From Anaerolineaceae bacterium (GTDB lineage: Bacteria > Chloroflexota > Anaerolineae > Anaerolineales > Anaerolineaceae): DNA of 44,807 nucleotides. This document shows, piece by piece, positions 18,223 to 24,119 of this stretch. Under the pieces are notes generated by a model. The model did no database searches and was not told where the DNA came from. It saw nothing but the letters and a program-made list of their open reading frames with translations. The DNA lies in contig JAGOVY010000003.1 in NCBI GenBank assembly GCA_018060515.1, forward strand, positions 1 through 44,807, given 5' to 3'. The position numbers and the translations under genes are program-made. Every line of letters begins with the position of its first letter. Within the stretch, counting starts at the first letter, position 1.

Positions 18223-18248
18223 GCCTGCCCTGATGATCGGGGGCAGGC
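18223..18248 (-). other. Stem-loop in the greA-lysS gap
   Basis: GCCTGCCC and GGGCAGGC form an 8-bp GC-rich stem around a 10-base loop, about 23 bases before the lysS start. On the - strand it is followed by TTGTTACTT rather than a clean T-run. It may be a weak terminator or an mRNA-processing or stabilising hairpin that tunes lysS against greA. Confidence 0.4.
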
Positions 18249-18305
18249 CTCTTTTGTTAGAGAACGGATCTGCTCGCCTGCTAGGCGGCACGACCCCCGC
18301 AAATA

Positions 18306-18776
18306 TTAGAGATCCACCTTGAGCACCTTCACGATGTAAGCGCCGGCGGGTGCTTCAATTTGGACTTCGTCGCCCACTCGCTTGCCCAGCAGTGCTTTGC
18401 CCATGGGAGATTCATTTGAAATTTTCCCGATTGAGGGATCAGCTTCAGCGGCACCGACAACCTCATACTCTTCGGTTGTGCGTACGCCTTTTTCCTGAAT
18501 GGTCACGCGATTACCGACCTGGATGGTTTCCTTGTCGATATCTTTATCCTCTACAACCCGCGCTGTAGCCAGCAGTATCTCAAGCTCTTTTATGCTGCCT
18601 TCGACAAAAGCCTGCTCATTCTTGGCTGCTTCCAATTCGGCGTTATCCAGCAATTCTCCGCCTTCGATCGCTTCGTGCAGGCGGTTGGCGATTTGCTCGC
18701 GTTTTACGGTCCGCAGGTATTCAAGTTCTTCCTGCAGCTTTTGATATCCTTCAGATGTCAGGAATGAGGTTTGCAT
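18306..18776 (-). CDS. greA: Transcript cleavage factor GreA
   Basis: Rescues backtracked RNA polymerase by stimulating cleavage of the nascent RNA 3' end. The 156-residue length is typical. The N-terminal coiled coil (about 8-75) carries the acidic tip LLDNAELEAAKNEQAF. The C-terminal FKBP-like domain ends in GKALLGKRVGDEVQIEAPAG. ATG start with AGGAAG upstream on the - strand. It has its own promoter at 18924-18952 and a leader of about 140 bases containing an intrinsic-terminator hairpin (18854-18881), so its expression is probably attenuated. lysS lies downstream. Confidence 0.96.
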   Translation of the reverse strand: MQTSFLTSEGYQKLQEELEYLRTVKREQIANRLHEAIEGGELLDNAELEAAKNEQAFVEGSIKELEILLATARVVEDKDIDKETIQVGNRVTIQEKGVRTTEEYEVVGAAEADPSIGKISNESPMGKALLGKRVGDEVQIEAPAGAYIVKVLKVDL

Positions 18777-18853
18777 GTCAGCTTTACTTCCTTTCTTGCG
18801 TGTTCTAATAGATTTCCCGCACTAATTACAACTTTTCAATCTGATATACATAG

Positions 18854-18881
18854 AAAAAAACCACTCCTACGGGAGCGATTT
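18854..18881 (-). terminator. Terminator-like hairpin inside the greA leader (attenuator candidate)
   Basis: On the - strand AAATCGCTCC, loop CGTA and GGAGTGGTTT form a 10-bp stem with two G-T pairs, and the sequence continues into a run of T. It lies about 35-65 bases after the predicted greA transcription start and 78 bases before the ATG. No gene ends here on this strand, so it can only act on the greA leader. Confidence 0.65.
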
Positions 18882-18923
18882 AACATGAAGAGAGAAATTT
18901 GTAACCCTCTCCGAATTTCTAAT

Positions 18924-18952
18924 ACTATAACATAATCATCTTAAAATAGCAA
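18924..18952 (-). promoter_or_regulatory. greA: greA promoter
   Basis: On the - strand TTGCTA (18952-18947), a 17-base spacer and TATAGT (18929-18924). The predicted start is near 18917. Both hexamers and the spacing fit a housekeeping sigma-70 promoter. Confidence 0.65.
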
Positions 18953-19058
18953 GTTTCACCGCAAAACCTGTGATTGTCTATACAAGGTAATGGAGTGATT
19001 AAGTTATTCCGTATTTTTGTGTGGGGTGAACTTTTCTGTGTGACAGGGGTTCTTCGTG

Positions 19059-19064
19059 TATAAT
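19059..19064 (+). promoter_or_regulatory. -10 box upstream of the NfeD-SPFH unit
   Basis: Perfect TATAAT, about 25 bases before the ATG at 19090, with GAGGG as the ribosome-binding site. The -35 region is weak (GTGACA lies too close, 13 bases away), so an activator or extended contacts may be needed. Confidence 0.5.
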
Positions 19065-19089
19065 GATAGAGACTTGAAATGAGGGTATT

Positions 19090-19692
19090 ATGGAATTGCT
19101 CATCGACCCAAATGTTGCGTATGTAATTCTGGTTATCGGCTTTGTCATGGGTGTATTGGCGCTCTTCGCCCCTGGTTCCGGCGTACTGGAAATTGGTGCT
19201 CTCCTGGCAATGGCCTTCGCAGGGTACGCGATGGCTGTGCTGCCCATAAATATCTGGGCGCTGATCTTAATCGTGGTCAGCGTCATTCTGTTCATATTTG
19301 CAGTGCGAAAACATAAACATTGGGTTTACCTAGTTCCTTCGATTATCGCAATCATCGTCGGAACAATTTTCCTCTATAGAAAAGAATCCGGCGCTCCAGC
19401 TATCGATCCTTTCGTCGCCACCTTTATGAGCATTATCACCGTCTTGTTTCTCTGGTTTATCACGCGCAAAGGTGTCGAAGCCCTGCAGCTTCGTCCGGCG
19501 CAAGATCTAAGCGCCCTGATCGGTCAAATCGGGGTGGCACGAAGTGATATTCGTCAGAGCGGATCAATTTATGTGGGCGGTGAAGAATGGACGGCACGCA
19601 GTACAAAATTGATCCATGCCGGTCAGCAAGCGCGTGTGGTTGACCGTGATGGTTTGATATTAGTGGTTGAAGCAGTGAAAGAAGAAAAATAA
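19090..19692 (+). CDS. NfeD-family membrane protein
   Basis: A 200-residue protein with four or five hydrophobic segments (about residues 8-30, 33-50, 53-75, 80-95 and 112-128) and a soluble C-terminal OB-fold domain (about 140-195) typical of short NfeD proteins. It lacks the N-terminal ClpP-like protease of long NfeD. NfeD proteins are found next to SPFH/stomatin genes and are thought to work with them in membrane microdomains. Here the SPFH gene follows after 40 bases in the same direction, which supports the call. GAGGG precedes the ATG. Confidence 0.8.
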   Translation: MELLIDPNVAYVILVIGFVMGVLALFAPGSGVLEIGALLAMAFAGYAMAVLPINIWALILIVVSVILFIFAVRKHKHWVYLVPSIIAIIVGTIFLYRKESGAPAIDPFVATFMSIITVLFLWFITRKGVEALQLRPAQDLSALIGQIGVARSDIRQSGSIYVGGEEWTARSTKLIHAGQQARVVDRDGLILVVEAVKEEK

Positions 19693-19732
19693 ACAGGTTA
19701 GCCAGAACAAATTTTTCAGGAGGTAGTTCGTT

Positions 19733-20638
19733 ATGTTCGGTTCAGATGCAATACTAATTTATTGTCTCATCGGGGCAGTCCTCATCTTGCTCGTGTTTTT
19801 CCTCGCCACGGCAATTAAAATTGTCCCCGAATATCGTAGAATAGTTGTTTTCCGCCTCGGTCGTTGTATTGGCGCAAAAGGCCCAGGACTGATCCTGCTC
19901 ATCCCGTTTGTCGACCGACCAGTAACGGTTGACTTGCGTGAGCAGGTTCGCGAGATCCCAGCCCAGCAATCCATTACACAAGACAACGCCCCGCTCTCGA
20001 TTGACTTCTTGTGGTATTACAAAGTCTTTGACCCCGTGCAATCTGTGTTACAGGTGCAGAACTTTGAACTGGCTGCCCAGGGTATCGCTACCACTACCTT
20101 GCGTTCGGTCATCGGCGGAATTCTGTTGGATGGCGTCTTGTCAGAACGCGAGAAGATTAACACCGCGCTGCGCGCACGTCTCGATGAAGTCACCGAGCGC
20201 TGGGGTGTAAAAGTCACTAATGTTGAAATTCGTGAGATCATCCCGCCGCGCGACGTGCAGGATTCAATGAACCGCCAACTGACGGCTGAGCGTAATCGCC
20301 GCGCCGTGGTGACGGAATCTACCGGCAGCCGCGAAGCCGCCATCAATGTTGCTCAAGGTGAAAAGCAAGCTAACATTCTGCGCGCTGAAGGTGATAAGCA
20401 ATCGAACATCCTTAAAGCTGAAGGCGAGCGCAAAGCCCAGGTCTTGAAAGCTGAAGGTTACCAGCAAGCCCTTGAAGCCATTTTCGCAGCAGCTCAAAAC
20501 ATCGATCAAAAGACGATGACGCTGCAATACTTTGAAACCCTCAAGAGCATGGCTACCGGTCCGGCTACCAAGTACATCTTCCCGATGGAGTTCACCAGCT
20601 TGTTGAGTGACTTCGTAAAGAAGAGCGCTGATAAGTAA
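19733..20638 (+). CDS. SPFH/Band 7 (slipin-type) membrane protein
   Basis: A 301-residue stomatin-like protein. One N-terminal membrane segment (about residues 6-27) is followed by the Band 7 domain (about 30-190, VPEYRRIVVFRLGRCIGAKGPGLILLIPFVDR). An Ala/Glu-rich coiled-coil with a repeated pattern (ANILRAEGDKQSNILKAEGE...) lies at about 205-250, and oligomerises such proteins. It probably forms multimeric rings that organise membrane domains, together with the NfeD protein encoded just upstream. AGGAGG precedes the ATG. A terminator follows at 20661. The NfeD-slipin pairing is widely conserved; the specific role here is unknown. Confidence 0.9.
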   Translation: MFGSDAILIYCLIGAVLILLVFFLATAIKIVPEYRRIVVFRLGRCIGAKGPGLILLIPFVDRPVTVDLREQVREIPAQQSITQDNAPLSIDFLWYYKVFDPVQSVLQVQNFELAAQGIATTTLRSVIGGILLDGVLSEREKINTALRARLDEVTERWGVKVTNVEIREIIPPRDVQDSMNRQLTAERNRRAVVTESTGSREAAINVAQGEKQANILRAEGDKQSNILKAEGERKAQVLKAEGYQQALEAIFAAAQNIDQKTMTLQYFETLKSMATGPATKYIFPMEFTSLLSDFVKKSADK

Positions 20639-20660
20639 GGTTATTGATTAAATTTACTCA

Positions 20661-20695
20661 ATGGGTTGGGAAAACTTGTTCCCAACCCATTTTTA
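20661..20695 (+). terminator. Rho-independent terminator after the SPFH gene
   Basis: ATGGGTTGGG and CCCAACCCAT form a perfect 10-bp stem around a 10-base loop, followed by TTTTT. The next gene starts only about 17 bases later, so it is expressed by read-through or from an unseen promoter. Confidence 0.9.
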
Positions 20696-20711
20696 ATCAG
20701 GGAATTTGCTC

Positions 20712-21173
20712 TTGAACCTTTACCCATACGATCTTACGCCAGCCTCTTTGAGTGACTTATCACAGTTAAATTCGCTCGAGAAGGCTTGTTTTCCATTGGA
20801 CGCCTGGCCACTAATAGAACAAATCGCCGTGCTTACCTTTCCCGGCATTGTACGCATTAAAGCAGTTCAATATGAGATGATGGTGGGTTTTATCGGCGGA
20901 GACGCAAAAAAATTGCAGAAAACAGGCTGGATTACCACACTGGCGGTGCTGCCCCAGTTTCGGCGTCAGGGGTTGGCAGGAGCTTTGCTGCATGCCTGTG
21001 AACAAGCTTTGAAAATGCCGACGGTTAGGCTGTCTGTACGGGCTTCCAATCAGGATGCCATTTACCTGTATACCAAGCATGGGTACAGCCAGGTGGATGT
21101 GTGGCGACATTATTATCAGGGTGGAGAAGATGCGATCGTGATGAGCAAGTTTTTCCCGCAATTTCAATCGTAG
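20712..21173 (+). CDS. GNAT-family N-acetyltransferase
   Basis: An acetyl-CoA-dependent N-acyltransferase of about 153 residues. The core GNAT motif A is clear: TTLAVLPQFRRQGLAGALLHACEQA (split here as LAVLPQFRRQGLAGALL), carrying the R/Q-x-x-G-x-G/A acetyl-CoA loop. It is followed by LSVRASNQDAIYLYTKHGY, the usual motif B with the N and Y residues. This pattern resembles RimI-like enzymes, but the substrate cannot be assigned. No ATG is available. TTG at 20712 has AGGGAA seven bases upstream and is preferred over the TTG at 20706. It lies immediately after a strong terminator, which suggests low or read-through expression. Confidence 0.8.
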   Translation: MNLYPYDLTPASLSDLSQLNSLEKACFPLDAWPLIEQIAVLTFPGIVRIKAVQYEMMVGFIGGDAKKLQKTGWITTLAVLPQFRRQGLAGALLHACEQALKMPTVRLSVRASNQDAIYLYTKHGYSQVDVWRHYYQGGEDAIVMSKFFPQFQS

Positions 21174-21196
21174 GGCAGTTTATCGGGTAAACGTAG

Positions 21197-21225
21197 TTGA
21201 CAAAGATCCTGAAAAGGTCTACTAT
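21197..21225 (+). promoter_or_regulatory. Promoter upstream of the SWIM-protein leader
   Basis: Consensus TTGACA (21197-21202), a 17-base spacer and TACTAT (21220-21225). The predicted start is near 21232, giving a leader of about 116 bases before the SWIM-protein ATG at 21348. Confidence 0.6.
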
Positions 21226-21252
21226 ATTATCAACCTGGGAGAACTGATCATC

Positions 21253-21282
21253 ATGCGAGTATTGGTTGACCATAAAAGCTAA
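21253..21282 (+). CDS. Possible 9-codon leader peptide before the SWIM-protein gene
   Basis: ATG with GGGAGA about ten bases upstream opens a mini-ORF encoding MRVLVDHKS and ending in TAA. It stops six bases before the terminator hairpin at 21289. Position and size fit a leader peptide, but nothing shows that it is translated. The same frame is open upstream without a start codon, so chance is possible. Confidence 0.3.
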   Translation: MRVLVDHKS

Positions 21283-21288
21283 ACTTCA

Positions 21289-21319
21289 AAAGGTGCGCCT
21301 GTTTAAGCGTGCCTTTTTT
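21289..21319 (+). terminator. Intrinsic terminator in the leader of the SWIM-protein gene
   Basis: AAAGGTGCGC and GCGTGCCTTT pair over 10 bp (two G-T pairs) around an 8-base loop, and the T-run continues to 21319. It lies between a good promoter (21197) and the SWIM-protein ribosome-binding site (21334), so it should attenuate that gene. Confidence 0.7.
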
Positions 21320-21347
21320 CTACCAAACTAAAAAGGAGCTAACGGAT

Positions 21348-21596
21348 ATGGATTCAAGTATGATCGGCAAGATAGACAAGGCAAAACGTTACGCACAGGA
21401 ACGCGATCGGTTCGAGTTTCATTCCTTTAAAGTCACTGTTAAAGGTGACAACAACGCTCATGTCGTTGAATATGAAAACGGCGCTTGGAAATGTGATTGT
21501 GAGTATTTTAAGACGCGCGGACGTTGCGTACACACAATGTCGCTTGAAACCATTCTCGAAGGGATGACTGCTTTAGAGCCTGCCAACGCAGCCTGA
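21348..21596 (+). CDS. Small SWIM zinc-finger protein
   Basis: An 82-residue protein that is little more than a SWIM domain. The signature CxCx8CxH is seen in CDCEYFKTRGRCVH (about residues 49-62). SWIM domains bind zinc and mediate DNA or protein contacts; in larger proteins they accompany SNF2 helicases. No such partner is nearby. The ATG at 21348 with AGGAG nine bases upstream is chosen over an in-frame ATG 39 bases earlier, which lies inside the terminator T-run region. The gene has its own promoter and terminator, and its leader carries an intrinsic terminator. Family is fairly sure; function is unknown. Confidence 0.75.
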   Translation: MDSSMIGKIDKAKRYAQERDRFEFHSFKVTVKGDNNAHVVEYENGAWKCDCEYFKTRGRCVHTMSLETILEGMTALEPANAA

Positions 21597-21616
21597 CCGG
21601 TTTTGAAATCACAAGC

Positions 21617-21655
21617 AAGACCCTGTCAGCGCTGAACACCGACAGGGTCTTTTCT
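21617..21655 (+). terminator. Rho-independent terminator after the SWIM-protein gene
   Basis: AAGACCCTGTC and GACAGGGTCTT form a perfect 11-bp stem with a 13-base loop, followed by TTTTCTATTTT. It ends the + strand island. Confidence 0.92.
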
Positions 21656-21800
21656 ATTTTGATATAAATTCAAATCTCGCAGCAAGAACTGTAAGAGGGT
21701 TATGGCGTGGATGCGGCACCAACCATTTGAATACCGCCTGCAATTTTTGAAACCGACAAGTTTTTCTCCATCTGATGTGATTCAATCAAGCGAGCATATA

Positions 21801-22538
21801 TTAGCTGCCTGTAAATTTTAACGCCGCGTAAAGCGTTAGCCCAATGAGAAAGAAAAAAGGCGCTAAAGATGGCTTGCTCCGCCCAGAATAAGCCGCAGGA
21901 ATCATGCTTTGTGTGACTGCTGTGATGAGAAAACCAGATGCGCCAGCCATGAGGATATGCAACACAACTTCGGGTTGGTTTTGCAGCAACGTAAAACCGA
22001 GGATGATCCCCGCAAAGACGCAAATAGGAACCGCCAAAGCCAATTGTCGCCTGGCATTGAGCGATAGCTGCTGTACTCTGGCTTTGGCTATCATTACAAA
22101 TACCAGCGGTATCATTTGCAATACTATGCCGATGGATAGAATGAGGCCATTGCGTATGCCGATTGCCATGCCCATTCCAATCACAAGCGCATCCACAATC
22201 AGGTCGAGTATCACGCCAAGATAAAACCCTTTCGAAGTACGAATTTCATCCTGATCATTTGATTGCACATATTGTTGTTTACTGGTAACGTAATCATACA
22301 AAACAAACAGTGTGCCGCCTCCAAAAAAAGCAAGCAGCACACCAGCTAACGGACCATTGTAGATTGCATCAGGCATCAGGCTGAGGATTACGAGCCCAAA
22401 GATCAGACCAGCGGCAAATTGTATTGCGCTGTCCAAGACCGTCCGCGGCAAATCAAACCGCTCAGCTGCCCTGGCAGCCAAAAAAAGCAGCGCCGAGAGG
22501 GCGATTGCAATTATGAAGACCAACAGAAAGTCTTCCAT
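21801..22538 (-). CDS. ZIP-like multi-pass membrane protein
   Basis: A 245-residue, very hydrophobic protein with about seven or eight membrane segments and one charged loop (residues about 88-103, KQQYVQSNDQDEIRTSKG). The pattern, with a central DLIVDALVIGMGMAIG helix and a closing LIGLTLYAALKF helix, resembles ZIP/ZupT metal transporters. The histidines of the usual HNxxDG metal site are not visible in that helix; only the acidic residues remain. It may therefore transport another ion or be a divergent relative. The ATG directly abuts the TAA of the M24 peptidase gene upstream, so the two are translationally coupled. Confidence 0.6.
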   Translation of the reverse strand: MEDFLLVFIIAIALSALLFLAARAAERFDLPRTVLDSAIQFAAGLIFGLVILSLMPDAIYNGPLAGVLLAFFGGGTLFVLYDYVTSKQQYVQSNDQDEIRTSKGFYLGVILDLIVDALVIGMGMAIGIRNGLILSIGIVLQMIPLVFVMIAKARVQQLSLNARRQLALAVPICVFAGIILGFTLLQNQPEVVLHILMAGASGFLITAVTQSMIPAAYSGRSKPSLAPFFFLIGLTLYAALKFTGS

Positions 22539-23627
22539 TTATGGTTGGTGAATCTTAGCGGCGTGGCTCAAGACCTCGCAGCCCTCAGCTGTGACCAACA
22601 CCAAGTCTTCAATGCGCACACCGCCCCAGCCTTCGATGTAAATACCCGGCTCAATACTGGTCACCACGCCCGGCTGAATGAGTGGGCTTGTACCGCCAGG
22701 GCTTGTCCAGCGGACGAATGGAAACTCATGAACCTCCATGCCAATTCCGTGTCCCAAACCATGACCAAACTTATCACCATAACCAGCAGAAGCAATATAA
22801 TCACGAGCTAGCGCATCCACTTCATGTGCATGTACGCCTGCGCGAACACCATCAATGGCACGCTGATGAGCTGCCAGCACCGTGTTATAGATCGTCCAGA
22901 AGCGTTCGTCAGCATCGCCTAAGATAATGGTACGCGTTAGATCAGCGTTGTAACCGTTGATGTGCGCGCCCATATCGATAATAATCGAGCGTCCCACGCC
23001 TAACTTATCGTCACAGGGGCGGTGATGCGCCTGTGCTGCGTTTGGACCAGCCGCCACAATGATGGGGAAGGATGGCCGCTCTGCTCCGCCTTCTCGCAGC
23101 GCTTTTTCAAACATCCAGGCAGCATCAAGTTCGCTATGCTCAGGGCGTAACTGGGCAATGACCGTTTCCATCACATAGTCAGTCAGATCGATCGCTTTGC
23201 GCATGGCAGCCAGCTCAGCGTCATCTTTAATCGTGCGCAACTGTTCGACTAAACCAGCCACCGGTCGTAAAACAAAAACCCCAGCGATATTCTTGGACAA
23301 GTCAGCGTGTTCTGCAAAAGAGGTATGCGCTGCTTCAAAGCCCATCTCAGGGATGCCGTACTGCGCCGCGACTTCCACCAGCCATTCTGCAATCGTCTTG
23401 CCGGGGTTTACGACCTGGTGCACGCTGAAGGCAGGTGCTTCGGCAGCAGCTTGCAGTGTGTAACGACTATCTGTAAATAAGAAAGCGTGTTCAGGCGTGA
23501 TCAGCAGCCAGCCAGCGCCGCCGGTGAACCCGCTTAAGTAGCGGCGATTGACCGCGGAATTAATCAGGATTGCTGGTAAACCCTGTTCTTTCAAAAGTGC
23601 GCGTAATAGTTTAATGCGATCGGTCAT
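22539..23627 (-). CDS. M24-family Xaa-Pro aminopeptidase
   Basis: Cytoplasmic metallopeptidase removing N-terminal residues next to proline. The 362-residue protein has an N-terminal creatinase-like domain (about 1-125) and the C-terminal pita-bread fold. The two-metal site is complete: DMGAHINGYNADLTRT (two Asp), GHGLGHGIGMEVHE (His), SIEPGIYI (Glu) and GGVRIEDLVLV (Glu). Length and motifs match short PepQ/YpdF-like enzymes. ATG with AAGGAG upstream; a TATAAT (- strand, 23671-23676) may be its -10 box. It leads a two-gene unit with the ZIP-like gene. Prolidase versus aminopeptidase P activity cannot be decided from sequence. Confidence 0.9.
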   Translation of the reverse strand: MTDRIKLLRALLKEQGLPAILINSAVNRRYLSGFTGGAGWLLITPEHAFLFTDSRYTLQAAAEAPAFSVHQVVNPGKTIAEWLVEVAAQYGIPEMGFEAAHTSFAEHADLSKNIAGVFVLRPVAGLVEQLRTIKDDAELAAMRKAIDLTDYVMETVIAQLRPEHSELDAAWMFEKALREGGAERPSFPIIVAAGPNAAQAHHRPCDDKLGVGRSIIIDMGAHINGYNADLTRTIILGDADERFWTIYNTVLAAHQRAIDGVRAGVHAHEVDALARDYIASAGYGDKFGHGLGHGIGMEVHEFPFVRWTSPGGTSPLIQPGVVTSIEPGIYIEGWGGVRIEDLVLVTAEGCEVLSHAAKIHQP

Positions 23628-23670
23628 AACCTGGCTCCTTATTAAAAATGTTGTGTCTGTTTCACAAACA

Positions 23671-23676
23671 ATTATA
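23671..23676 (-). promoter_or_regulatory. -10 box upstream of the M24 peptidase gene
   Basis: TATAAT on the - strand, about 44 bases before the ATG. No convincing -35 hexamer is seen. Confidence 0.4.
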
Positions 23677-23774
23677 TCCTGTGTGCGAATCTTAGCTGGG
23701 TTAAAGAGGAAATAATTAAATCAAGTTGGGTTGGAGATGGAGAAAATGCTTCAATACTATGAGACGAAATCCGG

Positions 23775-24009
23775 GAGGGTCGCGGGGTTGACACCCTCGC
23801 AGCTTGCTTTTTAGCGGAGAGGGTCGCGGGGTCAGCACCCTTGCAGCGAACGTTTTTTGTGAGCGGAGAGGGTCGCGGGGTCAGCACCCTTGCAGCGAAC
23901 GTTTTTTGTGAGCGGAGAGGGTCGCGGGGTTGGCACCCTCGCAGCTTGCTTTTTAGCGGAGAGGGTCGCGGGGTCAGCACCCTTGCAGCGAACAGTTTTT
24001 GTGAGCGGA
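23775..24009 (-). repeat. Tandem array of tRNA-Ser 3'-end repeats (five units)
   Basis: Five head-to-tail units begin at 23775, 23819, 23868, 23917 and 23961, with lengths 44, 49, 49, 44 and 49 bp, and the array runs directly into the tRNA-Ser gene at its right end. There are two unit types, a 44-bp form (A) and a 49-bp form (B); reading outward from the tRNA the order is B A B B A. Every junction repeats GCGGAGAGGGT, which is the complement of the tRNA 3' end plus the first trailer base. Each unit contains an imperfect hairpin (GGGTC/T...ACCC) and an A/T-run. On the - strand the array is the direct 3' trailer of the tRNA. The 378-base gap 23628-24005 holds only this array and the M24 promoter region. 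Confidence 0.9.
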
Positions 24010-24093
24010 GAGGGTGGGATTTGAACCCACGGTGACCACGAGAGCCACAACGGTTTTCGAGACCGCCCCGATAAACCACTCCGGCACCTCTCC
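24006..24093 (-). tRNA. tRNA-Ser (anticodon CGA)
   Basis: An 88-base class II tRNA on the - strand. The acceptor stem GGAGAGG / CCTCTCC is perfect, followed by discriminator G. The anticodon loop CTCGAAA gives anticodon CGA (serine, UCG). The long variable arm typical of tRNA-Ser is present, and the T-arm is GTGGG-TTCAAAT-CCCAC. CCA is not encoded. It lies 26 bases after the stop of the beta-CASP RNase gene and is probably co-transcribed with it. The downstream trailer is a tandem array repeating this tRNA's own 3' end. Confidence 0.96.
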
Positions 24094-24119
24094 AATGGCT
24101 GAAATTATACTCGATAACC

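Larger units (their letters stand above)
18777..19089. other. 313-base divergent regulatory region between greA and the NfeD gene
   Basis: No gene is visible here. The left part is the greA leader on the - strand, with the terminator-like hairpin and the greA promoter. The right part carries the TATAAT box for the NfeD-SPFH unit on the + strand. The region is AT-rich compared with its neighbours. Confidence 0.7.

Noticed and set aside
21145-21282. Open + strand frame, protein-like (NVVDKDPEKVYYIINLGE), ahead of the SWIM gene
   Set aside because: No start codon upstream of the internal ATG at 21253, and it overlaps the GNAT gene and a consensus promoter. It could be a gene remnant, but that is not supportable.
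21700-21771. 23-codon - strand ORF after the ZIP-like gene (MEKNLSVSKIAGGIQMVGAA...)
   Set aside because: No ribosome-binding site and too short to judge; chance is likely.
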